A stretch of DNA of 64,000 nt from Charina bottae (Eukaryota; Chordata; Lepidosauria; Squamata; Charinaidae), in contig JALMGJ010000002.1 of assembly GCA_023362775.1 (NCBI GenBank), positions 110,429,981 through 110,493,980 of the forward strand, read 5' to 3'. The position numbers and the translations under genes are program-made. The notes beneath the pieces were generated by a model that was not told the origin of the DNA, did no database searches, and worked only from the letters and a program-made list of their open reading frames with translations. Shown in pieces: positions 33,041-44,869 of the stretch. The first letter of the stretch is position 1. The number at the start of each line of letters is the position of its first letter.

Positions 33041-33812
33041 GTCATGCTGCTGGTCTTACCAAAAATTGGAGAGTGAGAGAGAAGGAGTAGAAAGGAGAGG
33101 AGAGGAGAGAAAATAAAAAGTCTGTGGTCAGAGAGAACAGAGTAGCTGGAGGGAGAAGCTGGAGAGAGAAGTTAAGTGTGCAGAGCAATAGTTGGTTCCT
33201 GTTTGGGAGAGGAGAAGAACAGTCCAGGGGTGGCTTCCCTGGAAGAATGGAAGTGAAGACCCAGAGGGACAAGAGCTCCACCCAAGGCCCAAGAACAAAA
33301 AGAAGGGACTCGGCTGGTTGCAGGCAGCGACTTCACCCAAGGCACTGGAAGGGACAGAGGGAATCGGCTGCCAGTAGAGAAGCTCTGGTTTTGGGGGGGA
33401 TAACTGGGCAGAAGACCCTGAGAAGGAAGACTGTTCATCCCCTAATGGAGAAATGCAGTAGGTGTTTCAGCTGAGCAGGAGAAACTTCAAGCCACTCTGA
33501 GCATGCTACGTAAAGTCCAGACCATTCCTTTCTTCTCATACACTCTCTCTCTTGTCAAGCCCAGAAACAAGGGAGGGAGATGGAGAGAAAGGGGAAGAAG
33601 CAGGAGAGATAGAGGGGGAAAGTCGCTTGGAGAGAGACCTGGGAGGAAGCCCGACACCAGAACTGTGTTGTATAGCCCTGTTGTAAATATGGCTGTAAAT
33701 AACTGTATATAGTAAAAAGCATAAAAGCCTCCACTGTTGTGTGTTTCTGTGTCCATCGCCTCCTTTGCAAATAAATACACCTCCAGTTCAAAAAAGAAGC
33801 CTGTCACACTGT
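33041..33812 (+). repeat. LTR-like purine-rich segment
   Basis: A long purine-rich block (GAGAGAGAAGGAG onwards) leads to GTATATAGTAAAAAGCATAAAAG (about 33703-33727). An AATAAATACACC polyadenylation-like site follows near 33770, and the block ends near CCTGTCACA. The frames of 60-120 codons across it are compositional. Edges and TSD are not defined. Confidence 0.35.
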
Positions 33813-34935
33813 GACAATCAAATATAAAAATACATGCATGATCAAAATAATATTTGTAGAAAAAAATGCCAAAGCATTAAACACCTAACAGCATTTTATT
33901 ACAACATCTCTCTTTCTTTCCTAAGTTATGTAATGGCTTTGCTTTTCAAATGTTTACTGTCAGAGCACACCCATAACTCATCATTTTCTTAAAAGTTATG
34001 AGCCTAAAGAGGCTATGTACCAACAAGATAGAAAGTACTCTCCTCTTCTATGACTGAAGCCAAGATTGCCTACTTATTGCATAAGGAGGACTTTGTCCTA
34101 AAAGACTGGAATCAGCTGCAATTCTTCTGTGGATTCTTCCACTTTCTGGCAGTCTCTCGGTATATTCTGTTTGTTGTGCATTTCCTTTTGCAAGATGCAC
34201 TTGACAAAATAAGTCCATTGTAATCAGAATTTTATTCCTCCTCCAAGCCTTTCCTTTGATCAGCTGGCTGTTTTTGTTTGAGTTTTCTTTTTTTTTCCTT
34301 TACATGTATATCACCTAACTAGTTCACTTGCAAAATCTGCAGATTAGAAAGTCTGAACTTTGCTTAACTGAAAGTGTGAAATTCATTGGCAATATATGAG
34401 TAATTGTCTTAGAGAATCATAAAATAATGCTTTGGGGAGATTTTATTATACACCTCCTGTATAATTAAAAGTTTAGAGAATAGCTCACAGAGTAAAGTAG
34501 CACAAATATACAACTGATTGCAGCACCCCAATATAAAATATTATTTTAATTTGTAGATGTATATGCATACTTTACACATACACACATATATCCATTAACC
34601 TTTTCCCATCTAAATATGGTATGGTATGGAAAGTAGGGGTCATTACAAAGTGGATAACATATTTTTTCTTGCAGCACATCCCCACAAGGAAAAACTTCTA
34701 GCAGGCTAATTTTTGAAAAAAGGGCAAAGGGTTAATGGAAAAGTTATAATTCCCCCCAGCCCCTTTGGCTATTGCCTAAAACCACCTACCTGGGAATAAG
34801 ACTCATTTAACTCAGGTGAATGTACTTCTGAAGAGGCACATGTAAGATTGTAATATTAAAAAGCCAGAGCTTGAGATATTCTGAATTACAAGCTATGTAT
34901 TTAACAGAAAAAAAACATATAAATGTATGTACAGT
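33813..34935. other. AT-rich non-coding stretch
   Basis: No gene, RNA or bounded repeat could be supported. Confidence 0.4.
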
Positions 34936-34939
34936 ATGT

Positions 34940-35470
34940 ATGTCATTTATATGGCCACCCATCTCACACATGTGACTCTGGGCAGCTTACAAGATTAAAA
35001 AAACCAAAAATCCCCCCCACAAACATAACCTATTATCACTTAAAGTAATATGTGAATCCAACCAGTGCATGACATTACCTTCAACTTTACTTCTTACCTA
35101 ATGCTAAAAATGGGAAGAACCAGGGTAAGTGTCTATCATCTGTCTTATTTTGATATAACAAGTACACCCCAAGATGTTTGTTTGCTTATTTATATGGAAT
35201 TTAGCCCATTTTTATTAAAAGCAGTCAGAAAGCAAGGCCCAATAAAACTAATCAAAATTACAAATTTTGAACTATAAAGCAGTGCGTAACAACTACAGCA
35301 GCACCCAAGAATAAACTATTAACATCAGTAGTAGCACAGCTCATTTCCCCACTGACTCAAATGCCTGGGGAACAGCCAGGTCTTCAATGCCTTGTGAAAG
35401 GCTAACAGGGTTGGGGCCATCTGAATCTCCAGGGGGATGCAGTTCCACAGGGAGAATATTAAATTAAAAC
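34940..35470 (-). mobile_element. L2 LINE 3' end, decayed, with internal foreign sequence
   Basis: The left part (GGCCACCCATCTCACACATG, TGACTCTGGGCAGCTTACAA) is the inverted L2 3' terminus. The right part at 35365-35465 (CAGGTCTTCAATGCCTTGTG, GGGATGCAGTTCCACAGGGA) matches the L2 C-terminal coding end seen at 60.5 kb. About 180 bp at 35060-35240 does not match and is probably inserted. Confidence 0.65.
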
Positions 35471-36411
35471 CTCATCTTCCAGTTTTCTTGCATAATTTTT
35501 TTTCATATGTGCCACAACACTTAAAAAAAACATTATCTTCTTCTTACAAATAGGAATATTTGTCACAGTTTTTAAATTGCACTGTAGGTAATGAACCTGA
35601 ATTCTGATACAAAAATGATTTTTTTTTCTTGATTAATATTTCCAGTCCATGCTTTTTGCTTGTCTAGTTTGAGAAGCATGTTCAGCCTTCTCCCAATTCT
35701 GTGGTATGTTGAGCAATTTCATATGCAGAGCTATTCTAAATATAAGTTCCAAGCCACTGTCTGTTCATCATTTAACCTACTTGGGCTGGTTTTCCATCTG
35801 TGCAAGGAACATTTTGGATAATACGCCTAATGGTGTAGTCATGGTTCATTTCCTTGCTGCTTTTATTTGCTTTTACTGTTCAACATTTTATGTATTTTCT
35901 CTAATTGGGTATTAGGATTGAGCAATATGGTTAGAAGAATAGTTTGTTGGCAAGGTACAAGCTGTGCATGTCTCAAACAAAAGACCTGCAAAATACTCAG
36001 GCATTTTGGAGAGTGGCAGAGTAAACTGTACTCTGTATGGAATGTTGGTCTGAAGTACGCTTCTTCTAGATGGACCTTATGCTAGGAAAGAGACTGTTTC
36101 TGACATCTCCAAGATATGCAGTATTCTCCTTCCCTTCACCTTCTTCCTCATTCCTAAATAAGAACTCTACTTATATTGCTGTTGATTCAGAAACAGTGGA
36201 ATCCAATTTAAGGATAGGTGGGAATCAAGTAGGGACTGTAAGCAATAGAACTCAGTGACAGTAGTAGCTGAAGTTGAATGGGATATCAGTTCCAGAGTTG
36301 TTTAGGAGAAGACCATACAAACTTGGATCTGACATTTAGATAGGACCAATAAATGTGGTTTTATGTGAATCTGATATAAATATGGGTACCAATCGAAGAG
36401 AATATTTGAAT
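35471..36411. other. Non-coding stretch
   Basis: No supported feature. Short frames only. Confidence 0.4.
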
Positions 36412-36495
36412 GTATTGTCGAAGACTTTCACGGCCGGAGTTCGATGGTTGTTGAGGGTCTTCCGGGCTGTGTGGCCGTGTTCTGGAAGTTGTGGT

Positions 36496-36538
36496 TCCTA
36501 ACGTTTCGCCAGCATCTGTGGCCAGCATCTTCAGAGGG
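36496..36538 (-). ncRNA. Hammerhead-ribozyme-like motif in PLE end
   Basis: Minus-strand order is CCCT, CTGAAGA, TGCTGGC, loop, GCTGGC, GAAAC, GTT, AGGA. This matches the CUGANGA - stem II - GAAA layout of the minimal hammerheads known in PLEs. Stem II forms with two G-U pairs, and helix I (CCCU with AGGA) is only about 3 bp. The GUU triplet is less usual than GUC. Activity is not shown. Confidence 0.5.
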
Positions 36539-36636
36539 CAGGAGCACAGACAGAAGTGCTCTTTCTGTGCTCAGGTAGAATGGTAATGTTTGGCAATGTT
36601 TGTTTTCTATTTATAGAGCTAAATTATAGGAGATTA

Positions 36637-36862
36637 AAGGTAAAGGTTCCCCCCGCACATTTGTGCAGTCGTGTCGACTACCCACCGAAGTGGTACCTAT
36701 TCATCTACTTGCATTTGCATGCTTTCGAATTGCTAGGTTGGCAAGAGCTGGGGCTAGTGCGGGAGCTCACTCCGCACGCAGGGCTAGGGATTTGAACCTC
36801 CGAACTTGCGATCTTCCGATCAACAAGCCTGGCGTCTTACCCGCTGAGCCACCATGCCCCTC
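36637..36862 (-). mobile_element. Sauria-type SINE inserted in the PLE
   Basis: On the minus strand it carries the tRNA head (GGGGCATGGTGGCTCAGCGG, B-box GGTTCAAATCCC), the CCAGCTCTTGCCAACCTAGC middle and the GGGGGGAACCTTTACCTTT tail. A perfect 12-bp duplication, TATAGGAGATTA, flanks it at 36625-36636 and 36863-36874. The middle is shorter than in the 58-kb copy, so it has an internal deletion. Confidence 0.88.
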
Positions 36863-37075
36863 TATAGGAGATTAGGTGGGGTTTTTTGTTGTGTTGAAAT
36901 GTTAGGTGGGGTTTTTTGTTGTGTTGAAATGTTGAGCGTGATTAGCATGTTCATTGTTAGAAGTATTCCCATGTCCTGGTAGTTGAGCTGAGTTCGTTGA
37001 CCTTTTGCAGGCTGTATTTTTCAGGACTGGTAGCCTGCAAAAGGTCAACGAACTCAGCTCAACGCAACTACTTTT

Positions 37076-38755
37076 ATGCAGGCATAAAAGCTTCAATGAT
37101 AGCTTAAAGCTGTTTCATTCATGAGCTAGGGATCTGATAGGTCAACATCATGGAGACAAGGAAGAACTTGTTGTCAATGCATGAAGTGCAAGCAGGAACA
37201 GGGACAATGAGTTTAAAAGGCAACAAAGCATGTCCTAATCTTGTGAAGCTATTACTAGTTTTGCATACTTTAAGTTTATCCATTCAAACTGCAGACTTCT
37301 CAAATGGTTATTGTACGTTGAGCATCATTTGTTAATAAACTATCATACTGTAAATACAGTATTTTAAAGAAAGAACTTTATCTATTGAAGACATTATTTT
37401 ACACAGCAATTAGCAGAAATAATAAAAACAAGAAGTAAATAGAGCCCAATGTTGAAGCCTGTTTAATTGCATTGTTTTGTTCAAACAAATGATAATAAAA
37501 GCTGTAATAGTTTAAGATGCATGGCAAAAGTATTGATGAACATCAACTATTGTCTTGCATCTCATTTTCTCTCAAAAACAAATTACTACCTGTTGTAACT
37601 AAAGTGCAGGAGTTGCCAAGTTCAGATAGGAAATCAAGGTTTTTCACTGAAGTTTCAGCCCAATTACCTATGCAGCCATCAAAGGACAACTAGATTCTTC
37701 TTGTTTTGAGATGATGACTTTAATGCCATATCTCTATCATGTTCATCCTGAAATGTTTGGAACTAATTATGGATTTATTGTACTATCATCATTATTGGTC
37801 ATAAAACACATACAACCTAACATTGCTTGTCACAATGATAATGTGAGGGAGATGATATGTTGACATACAGAAGGATCAAATGTCATGGTGTTTTCCAATT
37901 CATTGAGTGGAGATGCTTTCCACTGTTCAGTAGTGGATCTGAGTCTCCTGTTAAGTCTGCTTGTAAATGAAAATGACATTTCACCTTACAGGTCATATCT
38001 GGGTTTACTCCATGTATGGTTATATCAAGCGTCTCTACAAAAGAAAAGAAAAATAGATGGCATCCATTTCTTATCCACTCCCTTCTGCTATTTCAGAACC
38101 AAAAGGATTGCTGTTTTAGTAATTTTTGGTCATATCATGGAAGGTTTAGAGGACAAACCAGTCTAAACTAACTAAGTTAAACAAGAAATGTGTTTTCTCT
38201 TTTAACTAAAAACATAGTAACAGGAAATGCTTCATTCCATCCAAATACAATTAAGTCCAGTGCCACCTAGTGACTGAACTAAATCATTACACATAGCTTG
38301 GTCCTTGTCTCCATCCCACCTTGCTTCACTCAGTGATGTTCAGTTATCCCTGGTGTCTCTCAAAAAGGAGTCTTCAGTCAATTCCTGTATATTAGGAAAA
38401 ATGTGATGTTTTGGATTCAACAGAGCACTGATCCTGGATCAATGTGACCTAGGTTCATTCTCATGCTTAGCCATTAAGTTCATTGGGCTATTGGTTGTGT
38501 CACTGCCTAACATTCCTCCACTTGCTGGATTGTGTTTTAAATGGGCTAATTCTCAGGTTTTGCAGTACCATGATAAATGAATCTGTGCAGCCCCCTTCAC
38601 CCATGAATAAAGCTGAAGACTTCATTGGGGTTAGGGATGGGCTTATTTTCATAACCAGAAGATTGGTCATCTTAAGCTTTTCTCTTACTACCCAACAAAA
38701 ACTTCTTGATTTTGAATGGCTAGAAATTTAAAACAATAGAGCAAAACACTCAACT
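37076..38755. other. AT-rich non-coding stretch
   Basis: No gene was recognised. The longest frame, 93 codons at 37885-38166, has no motif. Confidence 0.35.
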
Positions 38756-38756
38756 T

Positions 38757-39245
38757 CATAAACATGTCATTTCATTGGCGATCACTCGTAGCCGAGGAAG
38801 ATTGTCTTCCAAAGGTAAAATTTTAACAGTGGATCTGTAAGGGGCTATAAAGGCCAATTCTGGATCCGCACAACCTCCCACAATGAGGGCATAGGTTTCC
38901 GGGTGGGAGACGGTCATGATGAGGGTTTGCCTGACGTGCCTTCCTTTTAGCTCTTTTCTCCCTTTCGCCCTGTACTTGTGCTTCTTCAAAGTCCATATTA
39001 CATTTTTTTAAATTAGCTTTGAGAGTATCTTTGAATCTCTTTTGCTGTCCACCAATATTCCGTTAAGTTGGGAGTAAAGTAGCTGCTTTGGAAGACGATG
39101 GTCAGGCATTCGAACAACATGACCGGTCCAGCGAAGTTGATGTTGGATGATCATAAACATGTACAGACACATCAAACACTGGGGATATACAGTATTGCTA
39201 TATCCCATGCTGGAAGTCACCAGAAGGCAGGATCTATCATTCACC
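38757..39245 (-). mobile_element. LINE ORF2 C-terminus (RTE-like), decayed
   Basis: Minus-strand frames at 39244-39008 and 38989-38756 read QLRWTGHVVRMPDHRLPKQL, followed by a basic RDSKILSKL segment and a Lys/Arg-rich KYRAKGRKELKGR tail. The LRW.GHV.RM motif is typical of the post-RT end of RTE-like non-LTR elements. There is a frameshift or stop between the two frames. The 3' side carries ATCACTCGTAGCCGAGGAAG, probably its untranslated region. Confidence 0.6.
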
Positions 39246-39904
39246 GTGTTGCTGTGATCAGTGAATGGTTTTACAGGCGGCTAGACCCACTGGTTTAGCC
39301 ATGTCTTAAAACCTGCTCTGAACGTTGGTCCCTGCTGCAGGCTAGCTAAGACAACGCAGGAGTGAGTTTTGCTGATGCTCCTGCTTAGCCTGCACGAGTT
39401 CTGTCAGCTTTAAGGAAAAATGACACCCCACCCCCCAAGTTGATTATGATCCCCAAGGAGCCATGAGTCATGGCTTCAGAACTCCTGAGCTAATTCAGGT
39501 TTGCAACTCCAGGTTTCTTGAAGAGAGGGGGTAGAAAAAAACATTTCACAAGGAAATGTATTTTAGCATTCCTTCCAATCTTTTACCTTTGCCCGTTCCT
39601 CCCTGGTGCAGTACCTTGGCCATATTTCTGATCACATATTGTAAATCAATCTCAAGGTCTTCCTTTTTTCTATATAATTTTTATGTTTTACTTGCCTTGG
39701 CCCAGTCTTGCCTTTTCCTAGGCTTCACTCTCGGTGTAGTTCAACTGCTTGTTTTGAATTCTTAGTCAGGTATATATTTTGTAAGAGCCCTGGGACTCTT
39801 TATGCTGCATCCTGACTGTGTCACTACATTGCATGCACCTCCTAGTCGGTGGGATGTGGCTTGCAAGTTAGTTTCTAGATTAGAGATCTCACTTTGCCAT
39901 AAAT
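39246..39904. other. Non-coding stretch with a degenerate hairpin
   Basis: A segment at 39267-39310 (TTTTACAGGCGGCTAGAC...GTTTAGCCATGTCTTAAAAC) can fold and resembles hairpins at 46.15 and 62.15 kb. Nothing else was identified. Confidence 0.4.
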
Positions 39905-41702
39905 CCTCTTGGACCCGAGGAAGTGGATAGGATCCTCCGGACTGTAAATGCCACCACGTGCAAATTAGATCCATGTCCCTCCTGGCTGGTTCAATCAGCT
40001 TGGGAGGTGACGCGTGGCTGGGTCCAGTCGATGGTAAATGCATCCTTGCAGGAGGGGGTGTTTCCGGCGGCCTTCAAGGAGGCGTTGGTGCGCCCCCTCC
40101 TCAAGAAACCATTGCTGGACCCTGTTGTACTGGACAATTTTCGTCCAGTCCCCCACCTTCCCTTTATGGGGAAGGTGGTTGAGAAAGTGGTGGCAGCTCC
40201 AGAGGATTCTTGATGAAACGGATTATCTAGACCCCTTTCAGTCAGGTTTCAGGCCGGGATATGGAACGGAAACAGCATTGGTCGCACTTATGGATGATCT
40301 GTGGCGGGAGCAGGATGGAGGCAGTGCATCCATCCTGGCTCTCCTTGACCTCTCAGCGGCTTTCGATACTATCGACCATGGTATCCTTTTGGGATGACTC
40401 AGAGAGTTGGGGGTGGGCAGCGTGGTTTTGCGCTGGTTCACCTCCTTCCTCCAGGGCTGGTCCCAATTGCTGTTGATAGGGGAGGAGAGATCGTGTCCAC
40501 GGCCCCTCCTTTGTGGGGTGCCGCAGGGCTCAGTGCTCTCTCCTCTCCTATTTAACATCTACATGAAGCCACTGGGCGAGATCATCCGTCTCTACAGAAT
40601 GAGGTATCATCAATATGCTGATGATACACAGTTATACATCTCCATCGCGGGGGAAGTAAGTGATGCTGTGACTACCCTGTCCAAGTGCCTGGGGGCTGTG
40701 GGGGTCTGGATGGGGAACAACAGGCTTCAGCTGAACCCTGGTAAGATGGAGTGGCTGTGGATTAATGGCCCCTCGGTGTCTAGGAATTTATCATCTTTAG
40801 TTCTGGATGGGGTTGCACTGCCCCAGACAGACCCAGTGCATAACTTGGGGGTCCTCTTGGACTCACGACTCTTGCTCGAAGAGGAGGTGGCAGTCGTGGC
40901 CAGAAGGGCCTTTGCACAACTTTGTGTTGTGCGCCAGTTACGCCCTTTCCTGGAGCGAGAGGCCCTTCGAACAGTCACTCATGCCCTGGTCATCTCCCAG
41001 ATAGACTATTGTAATGCGCTCTACATGGGGCTACCCTTGAAGAGCTTTCTGAAGCTTCAGCTGGTTCAGAATGCAGCCGCGCAGGCGATTTTAGGTGCCT
41101 CAAGATTGGCACATATAACACCTTTGCTCCGTGAGCTGCATTGGGTCCCAGTTTGCTTCCGGATTCAATTCAAGGTGTTGGTTATCACCTTTAAAGCCCT
41201 ACATGGCATGGGACCAGGTTACCTGAAGGACTGCCTCATCCCCGTTCAATCAACCCGTCCCACCCGGTCCTGTAGAGAGGGCACGCTACGAACCCCGTCT
41301 GTAAGAGAGTTCCATCTGACAGGGTTTAGGAGATGTGCCTTCTCTGCGGTAGCCCCCGCCCTTTGGAACATTCTATCTCCTGAAATAAGATCGGGCCCCT
41401 CTCTCCTGGACTTTAGAAAAAAATCTAAAAACCTGGTTATGTCACCATGCTTGGGGTGGGGAGGGGAACAGCCAGTCTTGGGGTTGGCTGGTCCCTTAGA
41501 TCTGCTGTATCCAGCCTTATCGACCAATGTGATGAAACCTACTATTTCTGGATCAAACTCTAATATATATATGTACATTCTGTTTTTATTGATATTTATA
41601 GTTTTATTGATTTTAAATTTTTGCTGTGAACCGCCCAGGGTCCCTCCTTGTGGGGGAGATGGGCGGGATACAAATGTGATAAATAAATAAATAAATAAAT
41701 AA
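39905..41702 (+). mobile_element. L2 LINE, 5' truncated, RT to 3' tail
   Basis: It starts in the pre-RT part (EVDRILRTVNATTCKLDPC) and runs through FPAAFKEALVRPLLKKP, DLSAAFDTIDHGILL, GVPQGSVLSPLLFNIYMKPL and the catalytic YADD at 40614-40625. It goes on to the C-terminal FRRCAFSAVAPALWNILSPE segment. The 3' end has the L2 terminus (CCGCCCAGGGTCCCTCC...GGCGGGATACAAAT) and AAATA repeats. Breaks are few: one frameshift at about 40180-40215 and one in-frame TGA at 40395-40397. At the latter point the 50-kb copy has a CGG codon a base off, so this one looks like point decay. The endonuclease is missing. A 427-codon frame (40407-41690) survives. Confidence 0.9.
40407..41690 (+). pseudogene. L2 reverse transcriptase C-terminal frame
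   Basis: This is the longest open part of the 40-kb L2 copy. It encodes the RT palm and thumb and the following domain, with GVPQGSVLSPLLFN and YADDTQLYIS. The YADD aspartates are intact, but the fingers and upstream aspartate lie in other frames, before the stop at 40395. The protein cannot be made as one chain from this copy. Confidence 0.85.
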
Positions 41703-41904
41703 AATAGTGTGAGCATGCTTGGAGTAATCCTGGGCTTTGTTTCTTCCTGTGGCATACTAGCCAAATGTGCCCCAGCTGGTTGTACTATCCTTACTGTTAA
41801 CAGGGAATGCAACATTGATGCACTAAGGCTAGTAATTTATTCTACACCTTCTCTTTCTTATTTAAAAAGCTTAATTGAAAGACTTGCATGACCATAGATG
41901 GCAA

Positions 41905-42963
41905 AGGTACCAATCCCTCCCCTCTTCTTTTTAACATCTATGTGAAACTGCTGGGGCATGCCAAGGATACCCAATTATGTATCTCATCCCCAGAGAGATG
42001 ATGCAGCAGAAATTCTGACCCATTTCATGGAAACTATCAGGAGCAGGATAGGAAGGAACAGATTCAGCCTGAATCCCTGCAACATGGAATGGCTTTGGGT
42101 CTGTGGGCCTGACACTTCCAGAGAAATGCCATCTTTGACTCTGAAGAGAATTGTTCTTTCTCATTCAGAGTTGGTTGGCAATTTGAAAGTCCTCCTGGAC
42201 TCACAGCTCCTTCTCAATGAACAGGTGGCAGCTTTGGCTAGGTCAGTTTTTGCATAGTTACATCTTATGTACAAACTGCAGCCATACCTGGACTGGGAGG
42301 CCCTTCGTAGTCACTTATGCTCTAACTACAGCTGATACAGAATATGGCGACCCAGGCAGTGAAGGAAGTGTCCTGAAATATTGGGTGATGCCAGTGCTTT
42401 GGGAGCTGCATTGGTTGCCAGTCAGCTTCTAGGTATGATTCAAGTGCTAGTGGTCACCTTTTTTAAGGCACTATATGGGCCCAGACCTGTTATCTGTCAA
42501 GCCACTTTCTGTAGTTATCCACCTGTCCAACCAGAACAAATAGAGTTAATTTCCACCAGGTCCTGTCCCAATTGCATTGCCACCTGATGGGACCTTGGGT
42601 GCAAACATTTTCACTAGCTGTTCCCAGACTTTGGAACTCACTCCTGTGGAAAATCGGTCAGCTCTGTCCCTTTTGGGCTTTAGTAACGCTGTTAAGACCC
42701 ACCTGTTCCATTTAGCATGGAGACAGAGATGCTTTTATAAGAAGCACAGTTGTGGTAATTTTCTGGTTTTTATGTTTTATTTTATTTTATTTTGGGTTGG
42801 TGTTGGTTTTTGTTTTTGTTTGTATTCCTGTGGTGGCGGTTGTTATCATTGTGGTTGTTATTATTATTGATGTTTTATTTTATGATGAGATTGTTAACTG
42901 CTTAGAACCTTTTGGGTTTGGGCAGCATGCCAACCAAGCAAGCAAGCAAGCAAATAAATAAAT
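41905..42963 (+). mobile_element. Older degenerate L2 LINE
   Basis: Scattered frames keep L2 landmarks in order: PLLFNIYVKLLG-like at 41915-41955, RNRFSLNPCNMEWLWVCGP, LLDSQLLLNEQVAALAR, VLWELHWLPVSF and LLGFSNAVKTHLFHLAW. The 3' end GAACCTTTTGGGTTTGGGCA is followed by AAGC and AAATA repeats. It lies just downstream of the younger 40-kb copy in the same direction but is a separate, more diverged subfamily. Confidence 0.7.
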
Positions 42964-42999
42964 AAGGTTGGATGCATTTATTCATTTTGTTATACAGTA

Positions 43000-43272
43000 T
43001 TAAGTAGGTATATTAAGAGAATCATAAAAGTAAACTGAATGCAATAGAAATGGGGATTTTTATGAAGTGTGTGTAGTAAAACAGGAAATTATGGTGGCAA
43101 GAATGAGTGGATATGGATTGTATGCAAAAGTTAGTGACATGTATGAAAGAAGTACACTGAGGTGGTCTGGTCATATAGAGAGAATGAACGAGGACCAAAT
43201 AGCAAAACAAATATATAAACAAAGAGTGAATGAAAGGAAGAGAGGAAGGGGAAGACTGAGAAAATCATAGGT
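43000..43272 (+). mobile_element. LINE ORF2 C-terminal fragment (RTE-like)
   Basis: A frame at 43067-43270 reads LYAKVSDMYERSTLRWSGHI, then ERMNEDQIAKQIYKQRVNER and KRGRGRLRKS. The LRW.GH..RM motif with a basic GRGR tail is the terminus of an RTE-like or related LINE. Upstream domains are missing. Confidence 0.5.
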
Positions 43273-43282
43273 AGTTGGAATT

Positions 43283-43514
43283 GAGAGCCAGTTTGGTGTA
43301 ATGGTTAAAGAAACCAGGCTAGAAACTGAGAGACTGAGTTCTAGTCCTGCCTTAAGCACAAATCCAACTGGGGGACCTTGGGCCAGTCACTTTCTCTCAG
43401 CCCTAGGAAGGAGGCAATGGCAAGCCACTTCTGAAAAACCTTGCCAAGACAACCATAGGGACTAGTCCAAACAGTCACCAGGAGTCAACACTGACTTGAA
43501 GGCACAAAAACAAA
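43283..43514 (+). mobile_element. CORE/MIR-type tRNA SINE
   Basis: The head GAGAGCCAGTTTGGTGTAAT with GAGTTCTAGTCCTGCC (A- and B-box region) is followed by the CORE-like GGACCTTGGGCCAGTCACTT. The body continues with AGGCAATGGCAAGCCACTTC. The 10-bp duplication AGTTGGAATT lies at 43273-43282 and 43515-43524. Confidence 0.8.
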
Positions 43515-43524
43515 AGTTGGAATT

Positions 43525-44868
43525 AATGAGATATTTTTTAAAAAAGTAGGTAAGAATCATTGATGCCAAAATGATGAAATATGTGTTGTGACATCACTAT
43601 GGAAGATACACCTTTTCACACTTACATTGAGATACTGCATGGAAATACACAGGAACAGAGGTTTTGTTGCAGTACTATGGCACATATTTTGTCCCCCATT
43701 GTGAATGCCTGTAGTGAGTAGGTTAAAAAAACCAAAGGGTAATATATGGTTGGTCTACAGATATGGTGGAAATGAGGATAATTTGCAAGGGTTGAAAGAT
43801 CTGGAGAAGTATAGTGAATTATGTTGATGTAAACTATATTTTGCTGTGTTTTTTTCTTACCCCATTACTTGATTTATTTGGCTTACTGTTTCTTACGGCT
43901 TTAGTGCACTTTACACACAGAAAGGGAATAGCATGATGTGTATGTATCTCTATATCCTGGATTGTTATGGCTCTGGAAAGGACTTCCTCTGCATTCTCTC
44001 GATCATAGAACAGTGACTTGAGTCCTGTGTATTATTGGAATAAAATGACATTATACTTGATATGACCTGCTCTTTTATTAAATACATGTACGCACACAAA
44101 CATACGTACAGAGTATCTTTCAAAGTTACTGTGCTATTTTTTTTCAGAGCTCTTCATCTCCACAGTAATATTCCCTTCTTCTTTTCACAGTGCTGAAATT
44201 CTGTCAGAAAGAATTGTTTTAATGAAAGTCTAATTAAATGTCTGCATTTTAAATCAGTGGTTACTGAATTATGGGGCTAATCAAATGCATCAATTGATTA
44301 AGGCTTATGTTTATTGAATAAAGTACCTGTGTCCAAGCACTTTATTAAGGCACACTGTTCCACTTGAAGAAGATTCATCCTTCCTCTTGATAAGATCATG
44401 GGTTAGTTCAGAAGATGGTAGATAGGATATCTATATGCAACAAAACAGTACTGATCTGTGAATTTTTAAATACTCTTAGACTATATATTATCTAGTGTAA
44501 ATATCTAACTCTGTAGCATGCACAGTGTACAGCATTGCTATCTTAGGACAGTTTGACCCTCTTCACATATTTATAACTCTGAAGAAGTAAAATGAAAACT
44601 CATTGAGAAGCTGTTTCACTATAAACTGCCATGGTAAGAACTCAAGGATAACATTGCTAACAACTGCCAGGTATAATAAGCTTTTTCTCCTTCTCTTTCT
44701 CCTTCTTCTCTTTCTCCCCCTCCCCCTCCCTCTCTTTTTCCTTCTTTCTATTGAGCTTGAAGAATGTAAAGAAGTAGTTAGGGTCCTGTGTAGTATGAGC
44801 TTTGCAACTTGTGAACTAGATCTATACCCTCCTATCTCTTTGGATTGCCACATGAGGCATGAGTGGCT
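43525..44868. other. Non-coding stretch with polypyrimidine tract
   Basis: No gene seen. A CTTCTC/CCCCTC-rich tract occupies 44688-44755. A homeodomain-site-rich segment at 44190-44340 is noted as a possible conserved non-coding element. Confidence 0.4.
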
Positions 44869-44869
44869 A

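Larger units (their letters stand above)
36415..37063 (-). mobile_element. Penelope-like element 3' end, split by a SINE, with fold-back end
   Basis: On the minus strand the text matches the end of the PLE at 56 kb. It shows AAAAGGTCAACGAACTCAG, GAACATGCTAATCACGCTCA, CAACACAACAAAAAACCCCA, then CTGAAGATGCTGGCC and GCTGGCGAAACGTTAGGAAC. It extends further than that copy, to GGCCGTGAAAGTCTTCGACA. A Sauria SINE (36637-36862) interrupts it with a 12-bp TSD. A 32-bp segment is present again in opposite orientation at its upstream end (36982-37013 against 37032-37063). The RT and GIY-YIG domains are absent. Confidence 0.85.

Noticed and set aside
33041..33812. Cluster of 60-116 codon frames, considered as a gene
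   Set aside because: The purine-rich composition keeps many frames open at once, there is no domain, and the layout fits an LTR better.
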